From an uncultured Akkermansia sp. (GTDB lineage Bacteria > Verrucomicrobiota > Verrucomicrobiia > Verrucomicrobiales > Akkermansiaceae): a stretch of DNA of 64,000 nt. Position 1 is the stretch's first letter. Each line of letters begins with the position of its first letter. This document shows, piece after piece, positions 17,336 to 25,704 of the stretch. Below the pieces are notes generated by a model. That model saw only the letters and a list, made by a program, of their open reading frames with translations, did no database searches and was not told where the DNA came from. The position numbers were made by a program, and so were the translations under genes. The stretch is taken from assembly GCA_947629715.1 (NCBI GenBank), contig CANRET010000002.1, positions 29,357 to 93,356 on the forward strand. The letters run 5' to 3'.

Positions 17336-17587
17336 ATGCCTCCGAAACCCGATAATTACCTCGTATGGTCCATCCTGGTGACCCTGTTTTGCTGCTTGCC
17401 GTTCGGCGTCGTTGCCATTGTCAAATCCTGTGCTGTCGATTCAGCGTACAACAGCGGCAACCTTGAACTCGCCCAAGCGGAAGCTGCCGCTGCCAAGAAA
17501 TGGTGCTTGATTGGCGCCTGCATTGGTGCCGTGACTGGGTTCCTTTACATAGGGGTTGCTGTTCTCGCGGGCCTCTTTAGCCACTAA
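17336..17587 (+). CDS. CD225/dispanin-like small membrane protein
   Basis: 83 residues with two hydrophobic segments: one around LVWSILVTLFCCLPFGVVAIV and one around CLIGACIGAVTGFLYIGVAVL. The first segment, with PDNYLVWSIL and CCLPFG, and the following AxxSGxxxxAxxxAxxAKKW are typical of the CD225/dispanin (interferon-induced transmembrane-like) family of bacteria. The molecular role in bacteria is unknown. The DUF2752 gene follows after 34 nt, a pairing often seen. Confidence 0.85.
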   Translation: MPPKPDNYLVWSILVTLFCCLPFGVVAIVKSCAVDSAYNSGNLELAQAEAAAAKKWCLIGACIGAVTGFLYIGVAVLAGLFSH

Positions 17588-17621
17588 GCCCTTTCTGCCG
17601 ATCTGCGATTCGTCCCGAGCG

Positions 17622-18020
17622 ATGCGTATTCAGCAGATTATTTGGCTGATTATAGCTCCTGCACTGGGCGGGGCGTTGGGAGTGGGGATCCTGTGGGCGC
17701 CTGAGGCATCGGCCGTCTGGCTCGGTAAGCTGCTGCCGCCCTGTATGTTTCATCGGCTCACCGGGTTGAATTGTCCCGGTTGCGGCGGAACGCGGGCCGT
17801 GCAAGCCCTGCTGCGCGGCGATTGGTATGCCGCATGGCATTTTAACATGTTCCTCTGGATTTCCGTTGCACTTCTCGCAGAGGAATATGTTCGCTATGGT
17901 CTCATCCTGCTCCGGGGCGAGGAGCATATATCTTCTACCCACGCCTACACGGCGCTGCTCAAACTGTACGCCTTCGCTACCCTCGCTTGGTTTATCCTGC
18001 GCAACATCGTGCACATCTGA
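17622..18020 (+). CDS. DUF2752 membrane protein
   Basis: 132 residues from ATG 17622 (MRIQQIIW). The family signature is MFHRLTGLNCPGCGGTRAVQALLRGDW, with CPxCGxTR in a membrane-proximal loop, followed by AAWHFN and three to four predicted membrane helices. The in-frame start at 17556 would overlap the CD225 gene and add a non-conserved stretch. Function unknown; probably co-transcribed with the CD225 gene. Confidence 0.85.
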   Translation: MRIQQIIWLIIAPALGGALGVGILWAPEASAVWLGKLLPPCMFHRLTGLNCPGCGGTRAVQALLRGDWYAAWHFNMFLWISVALLAEEYVRYGLILLRGEEHISSTHAYTALLKLYAFATLAWFILRNIVHI

Positions 18021-18168
18021 GCGCGGGGAGCTAAGCAACGCAGACAGCTTGTCGGGGATACAGCCGGCATTCGGTTCGCCCGGCCAAAGTGGCGTCGGAT
18101 GTCGCCGAAATCCGATGGCGTAATCACCACTGCCACGGCAAAAGCGATGGCTTGCTGGTAAAATCGGC

Positions 18169-18197
18169 TTGCGCTCGGCCTGCGTTTGATGTAGCAT
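18169..18197 (+). promoter_or_regulatory. Predicted promoter of the M20 peptidase gene
   Basis: -35 TTGCGC (18169-18174), 17-bp spacer, -10 TAGCAT (18192-18197). The ATG at 18204 is 7 nt downstream of the -10, which fits a leaderless transcript. Confidence 0.45.
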
Positions 18198-18203
18198 GCA
18201 GCC

Positions 18204-19547
18204 ATGGCTCATTTGGATGATTTAACTGAATTTTTGAGCATCCCGAGCGTGTCGGCGGAGCCGAAGCATGCTGCGGATGTGGATCGCTGTGCGGACTACC
18301 TGGTGGGGAAATTGAGTTCTCTGGGCTTTTCCGCGAAAAAGTACAAGACGGACATTCACCCCATCGTGGTGGCGCACAGCCCGCGCGTGGAAGGCAAGCC
18401 CACGGTGCTTATCTACGGGCATTACGACGTCATGCCCATCGATCCCATCGCGGCGTGGCAGAGCCCGCCTTTTGAACCGACCGTGCGTGAGGGGCGCATC
18501 TACGCTCGCGGCGCATCGGATGACAAAGGCGAAATCATGGCGCATATTCTCGGCGCGCAAGAACTTATCGAGGAGCAGGGATCGCTTCCGTTGAATGTGA
18601 CCTACCTCTTTGAGGGCGAGGAAGAGCGCGGCAGTTACAGTCTGCAGGAGTTTTTGAAGCGCCCGGAAGCGCAGAAAGAGCTGGCGTGCGATGTCATTGT
18701 GGTGAGCGATACCGGCATGGCTGCGCCGGACGTTCCCTCTTTTTCCTACGGGCTGAAGGGAGTGTGTTGTTTCGAGCTGGAGATTTTAGGCCCCAAGATG
18801 GACCTGCATTCCGGCATTTTCGGCGGCGCGGTTGCCAATCCCATCACCACGCTCTGCGAGATGCTTGCGACCACGCACGATGAAAACGGCCGCATCACCG
18901 TGGAAGGTTTTTACGATGGCGTGAGCGAGATTGCGGATTGGGAGAAGGAGAGCTGGAAACGCGTGCCGGGCATGAGCGACGCCGAATTGGCGGATCTCAC
19001 CGGCGTGCCCGCTCTGCGCACGGAGAAGGGCTACACCGGCGCCGAATGCGTCTATGCTCGTCCGACCTTTGAGCCGAATGGCATCGTCGGCGGCTATGTA
19101 GGCGAGGGTTCCAAAACGGTCATTCCCACCCACGCGGTGGCCAAGATCAGCTGCCGTCTGGTGCCGGGGCAGGACCCCGTGGACATCATGCGCAAGGTGG
19201 AGGCGCATTTCAAGAAGGTCTGCCCGCCGAGCGTGCGGATGAAGTTCACCATGCAACACGCCGGCGACGCGTACATGAGCGATCCGCATTCCCCCTTTGG
19301 CAAGGTGGCTCAGCGGGCCTTGGAGGAAACCTTCGGCAATCCGCCCGTGCTCGTGCGCGAGGGAGGCTCCATCCCCGTGGTGGCTTCGATGTCGAAACTG
19401 TTGGGCAAGGATGCGCTCTTCCTCGGTCTCGATTTGCCGGATGCGCGGATTCATTCGCCGAACGAGAATATGCGGCTGGATATTTTTGAGAAGGGCGTCG
19501 CGATGGCGAAGTCTCTGTTGCTCCTCATGAGTGAAGTCCGACCATGA
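18204..19547 (+). CDS. M20-family metallopeptidase (dipeptidase)
   Basis: 447-residue cytoplasmic di-Zn peptidase. Metal and catalytic motifs are visible: GHYDVMP (first His and Asp), GASDDKGE (bridging Asp), FEGEEERGS (catalytic Glu pair), SDTG, and the C-terminal HSPNENM with the last metal histidine. The dimerisation lid domain lies about residues 180-330 (LHSGIFGG at its start). It most resembles the CNDP/ArgE-DapE-related dipeptidases of broad specificity. Monocistronic by position. Confidence 0.9.
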   Translation: MAHLDDLTEFLSIPSVSAEPKHAADVDRCADYLVGKLSSLGFSAKKYKTDIHPIVVAHSPRVEGKPTVLIYGHYDVMPIDPIAAWQSPPFEPTVREGRIYARGASDDKGEIMAHILGAQELIEEQGSLPLNVTYLFEGEEERGSYSLQEFLKRPEAQKELACDVIVVSDTGMAAPDVPSFSYGLKGVCCFELEILGPKMDLHSGIFGGAVANPITTLCEMLATTHDENGRITVEGFYDGVSEIADWEKESWKRVPGMSDAELADLTGVPALRTEKGYTGAECVYARPTFEPNGIVGGYVGEGSKTVIPTHAVAKISCRLVPGQDPVDIMRKVEAHFKKVCPPSVRMKFTMQHAGDAYMSDPHSPFGKVAQRALEETFGNPPVLVREGGSIPVVASMSKLLGKDALFLGLDLPDARIHSPNENMRLDIFEKGVAMAKSLLLLMSEVRP

Positions 19548-19625
19548 ACAGGTTGCACGGGGCGTGCGCGCTTCCGCTGTTGTTGTTTCCTTAAGTTGTG
19601 CTGACTCGGGGAGTTTGCAATTGCC

Positions 19626-19654
19626 TTGCCTGTCGCTGTGACCGGCGCTATATT
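19626..19654 (+). promoter_or_regulatory. Predicted promoter of the PLP-enzyme gene
   Basis: -35 TTGCCT (19626-19631), 17-bp spacer, -10 TATATT (19649-19654), only 8 nt before the ATG at 19663. Confidence 0.45.
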
Positions 19655-19662
19655 CTGCCGCC

Positions 19663-20634
19663 ATGGATATGCTGGGAGGAGCTTTCGGTGCGGAACTCGT
19701 ACGCGTAGATAACTTCCCGTACCCGGAGGGCGCGTGCTGCGCGTACGTCAACAGTGGGCGCGCCGCTCTGGAATGCATCCTGCGCAGTCTTCCGCAGCAC
19801 CCTGCTCGTGCATTCGTCCCGCGCTTCACTTGCGACACGGTGTTGCAGCCCTTTGCCCGCCTCGGCATTCCTGTCCTGCGCTACGAGATGCAGGGCGATC
19901 TTTTGATCGAGGCGCAGCCGCAGCTGCCGGAGTCTGCAGGGAAAAGCGATCTGCTGTTGCTCACTAATTATTTCGGCATGAGCAGACCGGAACGCCTGCG
20001 CGAGCTGGCGAAAGGGCACCCGGGTCCCTGTGTGGTGGACGCCTCGACGGCGCTCTTCGCTCCGCCGTTGCAAGAAACGCCGTGCTTTTACAGCTTGCGC
20101 AAGTTCGCCGGTGTGCCGGACGGCGGTGTGGCCGTGGCGCCCTTTCCCCTGCAGCTCCCGGAAGAAGAGGATCGCTCCGCCCGAGCCGCTGTGGCGCTGT
20201 GGCAGCGCACGGAGCTGGGCGCAGTCGCCTCTCTGCCCGATTTTGAGGCGTTGGAGAATCGTCTGAATACTGCACCGCGTCGCATGAGCCCGCTCACGCG
20301 CGCGTTGCTCGGCAGTATTGATTGGAAGCGCATCGCTCTCTGTCGCTGTAAAAATTATGCGGCTCTGCATGAGCGACTCGGCTCCATCAACCGCTTTTCT
20401 CTGCCGCAGGCTCCTCCTTCGGCCCCTTTTTGCTACCCGCTGCTCTCCGGCATCCCCGGTCTGCGCGACGAGCTGGTGAATGCGCACATGGCTCTCCCCC
20501 TCTTCTGGCCGGAGGTCATTCGCGACACGCCGCCGGAATCCCCTGCCAACCGTTTGGCGCGTGAACTTCTGCCCATCCCCCTCGATCAACGCTACTCAGC
20601 AGACGAATTGTGCGCCCGCTTGGGCGAGTTCTGA
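19663..20634 (+). CDS. PLP-dependent aminotransferase-fold protein (DegT-like)
   Basis: 323 residues. Features of fold-type I PLP enzymes: NSGRAALECIL at the start of the cofactor domain, FTCDTVLQPF, VVDASTALF (the Asp contacting the PLP ring), and FYSLRKFAGVPDGGVAV, where the lysine in SLRK would form the Schiff base. The closest type is the DegT/DnrJ/EryC1 sugar aminotransferase group, though the protein is somewhat short. Substrate unknown. No partner genes of a sugar pathway lie immediately next to it; galE is 2 kb downstream. Confidence 0.75.
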   Translation: MDMLGGAFGAELVRVDNFPYPEGACCAYVNSGRAALECILRSLPQHPARAFVPRFTCDTVLQPFARLGIPVLRYEMQGDLLIEAQPQLPESAGKSDLLLLTNYFGMSRPERLRELAKGHPGPCVVDASTALFAPPLQETPCFYSLRKFAGVPDGGVAVAPFPLQLPEEEDRSARAAVALWQRTELGAVASLPDFEALENRLNTAPRRMSPLTRALLGSIDWKRIALCRCKNYAALHERLGSINRFSLPQAPPSAPFCYPLLSGIPGLRDELVNAHMALPLFWPEVIRDTPPESPANRLARELLPIPLDQRYSADELCARLGEF

Positions 20635-20719
20635 GCTTTCTTCGCCGAATTTCCCGGTGCGAATCATGTCATTCTAACGGTGATGGATTCCCGGTCCGAG
20701 TTAGGGCATAATAGTCTGC

Positions 20720-21196
20720 ATGAATCCTGAAATTGCAGAAAATCTCAACAATCAAATCAGCCTGGAGTTCAACGTCGCCTTTCTCTTCCTCTCGCTTTCC
20801 GTGCAGCTCAAAGACTACGGCATGAGAGGGGCGGGCGGCTGGATGCGCTCCCGATACCACGATACCTGCGAGCACACCCTGCACATCCTCGATTACCTGG
20901 AGCTTCGCCGCACTGCGGTCGTGATGCCTACAATCTCCCCCGTGGACTACACTTGGGATTCTCCGCCGGACCTCTTCCGTCTCGCGCGTGACCACGCCGT
21001 TGTCATCTCCGATGGCATCCGTCACCTTATTTCCCTTTGTCGGCGTGAGTCCGATCTCGCCACGGAGCAGCTCCTCCTGCCCCGTGTCCGTTCACAGCTC
21101 TTCCTCGAATCCCGGCTCTCCGATATGCTTCGCGACCTCCTTCGCTGCGGTCATGATTCCTCAGCTTTGCTGTGCTTTGATCACTCCCTGCGCTGA
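20720..21196 (+). CDS. Ferritin-like protein with altered ferroxidase ligands
   Basis: 158 residues, all helical. NLNNQISLEFNVAFLFLSLSVQL is typical ferritin helix A, with the first ligand Glu in LEF. Helix B keeps the histidine (DTCEHTLHILDYL), but the expected Glu three residues before it is Thr. The helix C Glu site reads RDHAVV, and helix D (RSQLFLESRL) keeps only some acidic residues. Iron oxidation may therefore be weak or lost. A CATAAT box (20707-20712) is 7 nt before the ATG, again suggesting little or no leader. Alignment by eye only. Confidence 0.72.
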   Translation: MNPEIAENLNNQISLEFNVAFLFLSLSVQLKDYGMRGAGGWMRSRYHDTCEHTLHILDYLELRRTAVVMPTISPVDYTWDSPPDLFRLARDHAVVISDGIRHLISLCRRESDLATEQLLLPRVRSQLFLESRLSDMLRDLLRCGHDSSALLCFDHSLR

Positions 21197-21351
21197 AGGT
21201 TCGCGCAGACCATGCCCACTGTGCCATTCAACGGAGAAGTCGGGATGGAAGCATGATGACGTTCGGCGGGCCATCTCTTCCGAACAGGGAGGCGTCCCAT
21301 GGGGTTCCGGCGCTTCGGGGCGTAAGAGTTCCTCGTTGAGCCAAATTCTCA

Positions 21352-21380
21352 TTGCAAGAATGAACTGATTGCGTTATGAT
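21352..21380 (+). promoter_or_regulatory. Predicted promoter of tal-galE
   Basis: -35 TTGCAA (21352-21357), 17-bp spacer, -10 TATGAT (21375-21380). The tal ATG at 21387 is 7 nt after the -10, where transcription would begin, so the mRNA looks leaderless. Confidence 0.5.
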
Positions 21381-21386
21381 ACGCGT

Positions 21387-22352
21387 ATGCTCTCCCTCCT
21401 TGATCAACTGAAACAACACACGACCGTTGTGGCAGACACAGGAGACTTCCGCCAGATGGAAGAATTTTCCCCTCAGGATGCAACGACCAACCCCTCACTC
21501 ATCCTCTCGGCGGCGAAAGCTCCGGAGTATCGGCCGATTCTGGACAAGGCGGTGTCAGATCTGCGCAATTCCCCGCTGATCGGGCGCAAGTTGGCGGACG
21601 AGCTCATGAACCGCGTGATTGTCGCTTTTGGACTGGAAATTCTCAAACGCGTACCCGGTCGTGTGTCCAGCGAGGTGGACGCGCGCCTTTCTTTCGACGC
21701 TCGGGCAACCATGGACAAGGCTCACGAGATCATTCGCCTCTACGAGCAGGGCGGAGTGGAGCGCGAGCGCGTACTCATCAAAATCGCCTCCACGTGGGAG
21801 GGCATTTGCGCAGCGCGCGAACTGGAAAAAGAGGGGATTCATTGCAATCTCACGTTGCTTTTCAGTTTGGTGCAGGCGGTGGCGTGCGCGGAGGCGGGGG
21901 TGCGCCTGATTTCCCCTTTTGTCGGACGCATTTTGGACTGGTACAGCAAGAACACCGGCGAAAGCTACACGCCGGAGAAAGATCCCGGCGTGCTTTCCGT
22001 GCGGTCCATTTACCACTACTACAAGAAGTACGGCTACCCGGTGCAGATCATGGGCGCGTCCTTCCGCAACACGGGCGAGATTTTGGCGTTGGCCGGCTGC
22101 GACCTGCTTACCATTTCGCCTTCCTTGCTCGGGGAATTGGCTGCCGGTCAGGGCGAGGTGCACTGCGAGCTCACGCCTGCGGCATCCGCTGCCATGAACA
22201 TCCCGCGCGTGCCGTCCGATGAGAGGAGTTTTCGCTTCCTGCTGAATGAAGATGCCATGGCTACGGAGAAGACGGCTGAGGGCATACGGCGCTTCTCGGC
22301 GGACATCCGCAAGCTGGAGGATCTGCTGCTGGGGATGCATGCCGACGCGTAA
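21387..22352 (+). CDS. tal: Transaldolase
   Basis: Non-oxidative pentose phosphate pathway enzyme transferring a dihydroxyacetone unit. It has [10 protein letters not shown] at the N-terminus and the Schiff-base lysine motif [11 protein letters not shown], then [20 protein letters not shown] and [12 protein letters not shown], all typical of the classical ~320-residue TalB type. ATG 21387 ([12 protein letters not shown]) fits the family start; the TTG at 21369 lies in the promoter. galE follows after 30 nt. Confidence 0.96.
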   Translation: MLSLLDQLKQHTTVVADTGDFRQMEEFSPQDATTNPSLILSAAKAPEYRPILDKAVSDLRNSPLIGRKLADELMNRVIVAFGLEILKRVPGRVSSEVDARLSFDARATMDKAHEIIRLYEQGGVERERVLIKIASTWEGICAARELEKEGIHCNLTLLFSLVQAVACAEAGVRLISPFVGRILDWYSKNTGESYTPEKDPGVLSVRSIYHYYKKYGYPVQIMGASFRNTGEILALAGCDLLTISPSLLGELAAGQGEVHCELTPAASAAMNIPRVPSDERSFRFLLNEDAMATEKTAEGIRRFSADIRKLEDLLLGMHADA

Positions 22353-22382
22353 AGATTTTCACACCAACCAACTATAACGAAG

Positions 22383-23372
22383 ATGAAAGTATTAGTGACC
22401 GGCGGAGCCGGGTATATCGGATCTCACACCGTGCGCCAGCTCGTGCGCGCAGGAGCGGATGTGACGGTGCTGGACAGTATGATTTACGGTCATCCGGCGG
22501 CGCTGGTGGATCCCGGCGTCAAGCTGGTGAAAGGCGACCTGGGGGATGCCTCGGTGGTGTACCCCTTGCTGGCGGAGGGACATTTCGATGCCGTGGTGCA
22601 TTTTGCCGCCTTCATTCAAGTCGGCGAGTCGGTAAAAAATCCGCTCAAGTACTACGGGAACAACATTGCCAAGCCGCTTACCCTGCTACGCGCCATGATT
22701 CAGGCGGGCACCAGGCGCTTTGTGTTTTCCTCCACGGCGGCGGTATTCGGCGTCCCGAAGGAGATGCCGATCCCCGAGACGGCGGATAAAAATCCCATCA
22801 ACCCCTACGGCGCCTCCAAACTCATGCTGGAGCGCGTGTGCCGCGATTGCGAACAGGCATACGGTCTCAAGGCCGTGTTCCTGCGTTACTTCAACGCTTC
22901 CGGCGCGTCGGAGGATGCGGTGATCGGCGAGGACCACGAGCCTGAAACGCACCTCATTCCACGCATTCTTCTCGCCATTAAGGGCGAATGTGAAGGCATC
23001 ACCGTGTTCGGCACGGATTACGATACGCCGGATGGTACCTGCGTCCGTGACTACGTGCATGTGGACGACCTGGCGGACGCCCACCTGCGTGCGCTGGATT
23101 ACCTGATGAAGGGCGGCGACACGGACAGCTTCAACTTGGGAACGGGCAAGGGACTTTCAGTGAAGGAAATCATCGACGCTGCCGAAAAAGTCACCGGAAA
23201 GAAAGCTCCGGTGGTGTACGGGGCCCGTCGCGAAGGCGATCCTCCCTATCTCATTGCTGATTCGCGGAAAGCGCAGCAGAAACTTGGCTGGAAGCCTCGC
23301 TACACCCAGGCGGAGCAGATTGTGGAAACGGCGTGGCGCTGGGTGAATGGGCCGCGTGGCGGACATTATTAA
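22383..23372 (+). CDS. galE: UDP-glucose 4-epimerase
   Basis: Interconverts UDP-glucose and UDP-galactose (and possibly the N-acetyl forms) with tightly bound NAD. 329 residues of extended SDR type: GGAGYIGSH Rossmann loop at residues 7-15, HFAAFIQVGESV, the catalytic SST plus NPYGASK (Tyr and Lys of YxxxK), and RYFNASGA. C-terminal substrate region DVDDLADAHLRAL-like and ARREGDPP are present. Supplies sugar donors for surface glycans or uses host-derived galactose. Confidence 0.96.
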   Translation: MKVLVTGGAGYIGSHTVRQLVRAGADVTVLDSMIYGHPAALVDPGVKLVKGDLGDASVVYPLLAEGHFDAVVHFAAFIQVGESVKNPLKYYGNNIAKPLTLLRAMIQAGTRRFVFSSTAAVFGVPKEMPIPETADKNPINPYGASKLMLERVCRDCEQAYGLKAVFLRYFNASGASEDAVIGEDHEPETHLIPRILLAIKGECEGITVFGTDYDTPDGTCVRDYVHVDDLADAHLRALDYLMKGGDTDSFNLGTGKGLSVKEIIDAAEKVTGKKAPVVYGARREGDPPYLIADSRKAQQKLGWKPRYTQAEQIVETAWRWVNGPRGGHY

Positions 23373-23385
23373 ACGACCTCTGATT

Positions 23386-23895
23386 ATGAAGCGCATTCTC
23401 ATCATTTTACTTGCGGTTGTGATGTGTTTGCCCGTGCGGGCGGATTCAGACGGCAAACAGGTGCTCGGCAACCTTTTCCGTGCCGGGATGCAGGCCGTGC
23501 AGAACACGCTTAAGCACGAGCAGGAAGACAAGGAGGAGCCGGGCGAGGCAAAAGGCTCCTCCTCCGATTCCTCCGAGGCGTTTAGCCGTGTCCTCATTGA
23601 TTCTCTGGAGAAGAGTTTTACCGGCATTAAGGAGCGGTATAAAAAGGAGGGGCGTTCCTACGCTCGCGAACTCGGTGATATAGTTGCCGAGCGCATTGTG
23701 CGCAGTTCGCGCGTGCAATCCGTTCTCTTTACTTTACGGATGATCTGCTGGGCAGTCATTGCGTACCTGATCCTGGTTACTATCCTGTTGCTGGTGAGCT
23801 TGCAACGCTTGCGTGCAAATGATCGCCGCATCCTGGAACTGCTGCGGGAAATCCGGCAAAAAGAAGAAAAGGAAGAGAAGGAAGACGCTCTGTGA
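23386..23895 (+). CDS. Secreted/membrane protein of unknown function
   Basis: 169 residues from ATG 23386, which is 14 nt after the galE stop. N-terminal signal peptide (MKRILIILLAVVMCLPVRADS), a hydrophilic region with a Ser/Glu-rich stretch (GEAKGSSSDSSEAF), one strong membrane helix near residues 117-142 (ICWAVIAYLILVTILLLVSL), and a charged Lys/Glu-rich C-terminal tail likely to be a short coiled coil. The topology suggests a periplasmic domain and a cytoplasmic tail. I do not recognise the family. Confidence 0.7.
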   Translation: MKRILIILLAVVMCLPVRADSDGKQVLGNLFRAGMQAVQNTLKHEQEDKEEPGEAKGSSSDSSEAFSRVLIDSLEKSFTGIKERYKKEGRSYARELGDIVAERIVRSSRVQSVLFTLRMICWAVIAYLILVTILLLVSLQRLRANDRRILELLREIRQKEEKEEKEDAL

Positions 23896-23970
23896 CATGG
23901 CGCCGGGTCCCCGTCCCGTCTCCTCTTTCTCAGCTGAAGCGGCGGTATGACAGTAAGCTTCGCTCCGCCT

Positions 23971-25377
23971 TTACTGCGCGAGAGCCGTGAGAAGCTTGCC
24001 GTGGATGCCGCCGAAGCCTCCGTTGCTCATCACGAGCAGGACGTCTCCCGGGTGGACGCGGGAGGTCACATAGCTCACGATTTCGGGGATGTCCTTGCCG
24101 ATGTGACAATCTTTCCCGATGTCGGTAAGCTCACGGGCCAGCGCCTCTTCATCCAGACGTTCTTCGGCAGCGAGCTTTTTGTAGTTTTCAACCGGCGAGA
24201 GGACCACAAAGTCGGCTTTGCTGAGAGAAGCGGCGAGTTCGTGCCGGAAGAGATCGCGAATCATGGTATTGCTGCGGGGATCAAAGATGGCCCAAAGACG
24301 GCTCTTGGGAAATCTCTGACGCAATCCTGCGATGGATTGCTCGACAGCCGTGGGATGGTGGGCGAAATCGTCCACGACGGTCACGTCGTTCACTGTGCCG
24401 CGCACTTCCTGGCGGCGGGCGACCCCCTTGAAGCGAGAGAGAGAATGGCGAATCCGGGCCGGTTCAAGACCGGCTTCCATGGCGGCGCAAGCAGCCATGG
24501 CGGCATTGCGTACATTGAATTCGCCAACCATGGGAATGGTATAATGCTCGCCGTCCAACACGAAAGAAGAACCATTCGGCTGCAAATTCACGCAGGTAAT
24601 GCGACGCTGAGCTTCCTCGCCCATACCCACGGAGACGATTCTCACGTGGTCGCCCAGTTCCATGCGGGCGCGGTTGAGTACATCGCGGCAATTCGGGCAA
24701 TCCGCATTCATCAACGCCATGCCGTTTTGCGGCACAACGCGAAGCAGACGCGAGAACGAGAGCTTGATCTCATCCACGTTGTTGTAGATGTCCGCGTGGT
24801 CCATCTCGATATTGTTCACAATGACCACATGCGGCAGGTAATGCAAAAATTTGGATCGTTTGTCAAAGAAGGCGGTGTCGTATTCGTCTCCTTCCAGCAC
24901 ACAGTATTCCGAATCCGTAAACCGTCCCCCGCGTCCGAGGTTGCGGGCAATGCCGCCGATCATGAAGCTGGGGTTCAGCCCGTTGTCTTCCATGATCCAC
25001 GTAAGCATGGACGTCGTTGTCGTCTTGCCGTGAGTGCCTGTCACCACAAAGTTCTTTTTGCCCCAGAGAAAAAATTCCTTCATGGCTTCGGGCAAACTCA
25101 TGTAGCGCAGCCCCCTCTCCAGAACAGCTTCCACTTCCTTGTTGCCCCGGCTCAGCGCATTGCCGATGACGGCCAGCTCCACATCGTTCCCCAGATTCTC
25201 CGCTTTGTAGCCGCTGTGTACCTCAATTCCCTCCTCTGCCAGAAAAACGGACATGGGAGGGTACACGTTTTCGTCCGATCCGGTTACTGTGTACCCTCTG
25301 CGAGCCATAGCGGAAGCGACTGCGCCCATGGCTGTGCCACAGATGCCGAGAAAGTGGATGTGTTGTACGCTTGTCAT
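23971..25377 (-). CDS. mpl: UDP-N-acetylmuramate:L-alanyl-gamma-D-glutamyl-meso-diaminopimelate ligase
   Basis: Murein-recycling ligase that attaches the recovered tripeptide to UDP-MurNAc. 468 residues starting MTSVQHIHFLGICGTAMGAVA at ATG 25377. HFLGICGTAMGA is the Mpl version of the Mur N-terminal loop. TGTHGKTTTTSM is the ATP P-loop, with the Mur-ligase residues LEGDEYD and EMDHADIY, NVRNAAMA and the C-terminal DDFAHHPTAV and DPRSNTMIR, which favour Mpl over MurC. The frame is open further upstream but without conserved sequence. Convergent with the preceding plus-strand gene. Confidence 0.93.
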   Translation of the reverse strand: MTSVQHIHFLGICGTAMGAVASAMARRGYTVTGSDENVYPPMSVFLAEEGIEVHSGYKAENLGNDVELAVIGNALSRGNKEVEAVLERGLRYMSLPEAMKEFFLWGKKNFVVTGTHGKTTTTSMLTWIMEDNGLNPSFMIGGIARNLGRGGRFTDSEYCVLEGDEYDTAFFDKRSKFLHYLPHVVIVNNIEMDHADIYNNVDEIKLSFSRLLRVVPQNGMALMNADCPNCRDVLNRARMELGDHVRIVSVGMGEEAQRRITCVNLQPNGSSFVLDGEHYTIPMVGEFNVRNAAMAACAAMEAGLEPARIRHSLSRFKGVARRQEVRGTVNDVTVVDDFAHHPTAVEQSIAGLRQRFPKSRLWAIFDPRSNTMIRDLFRHELAASLSKADFVVLSPVENYKKLAAEERLDEEALARELTDIGKDCHIGKDIPEIVSYVTSRVHPGDVLLVMSNGGFGGIHGKLLTALAQ

Positions 25378-25393
25378 CGTCGGCGGTCCAGAG

Positions 25394-25422
25394 AGGGTAG
25401 CGTACCTCGCCTGACATTGCAA
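25394..25422 (-). promoter_or_regulatory. Possible promoter of mpl
   Basis: Minus strand: -35 TTGCAA (25417-25422), 17-bp spacer, -10 TACCCT (25394-25399), giving about a 10-nt leader before the mpl ATG at 25377. The -10 match is moderate. Confidence 0.35.
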
Positions 25423-25704
25423 GCCCTTTTTTGTTGACGAGTGCGGTCTGTTCGCGATGATATGTCTTCGTGCGAAAAAAGGCGGCGCCATTTCCTGGAA
25501 TGGGCTTGGTCGAAAATGCTGATTCTTCGTCTTGTGCGGTTGAGATCTTTGCGGACGCCTTCTTTCGTAAGGAATCTCGGTGATGCTTGACGGGGCTTCC
25601 CCGCAAAGCGTGATGCATTGCGCACGCGCAGTCCTCGCTGAGGCTGATGAATCGGTCAAATTCGCCTTGGAATAACCCAGGGGGGCATGCCTGCCGACGG
25701 GCTG
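25423..25704. other. Intergenic region between mpl and the efflux operon
   Basis: About 280 bp with no gene that I can support. The only structure noted is a small hairpin CGGGG-CTT-CCCCG at 25591-25603 without a T-run; no clear terminator for the efflux operon is visible. Confidence 0.4.

Noticed and set aside
20641..20712. tRNA-like GGT-TCGAAT-style sequences in short gaps
   Set aside because: No cloverleaf could be drawn in this or other gaps; no tRNA or rRNA gene was found in the window.
23947..25437. Plus-strand open frame of 496 codons opposite mpl
   Set aside because: mpl motifs are intact on the minus strand; the opposite frame lacks any domain.
25591..25603. CGGGG-CTT-CCCCG hairpin as a terminator
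   Set aside because: The stem is short and no T-run follows on either strand.
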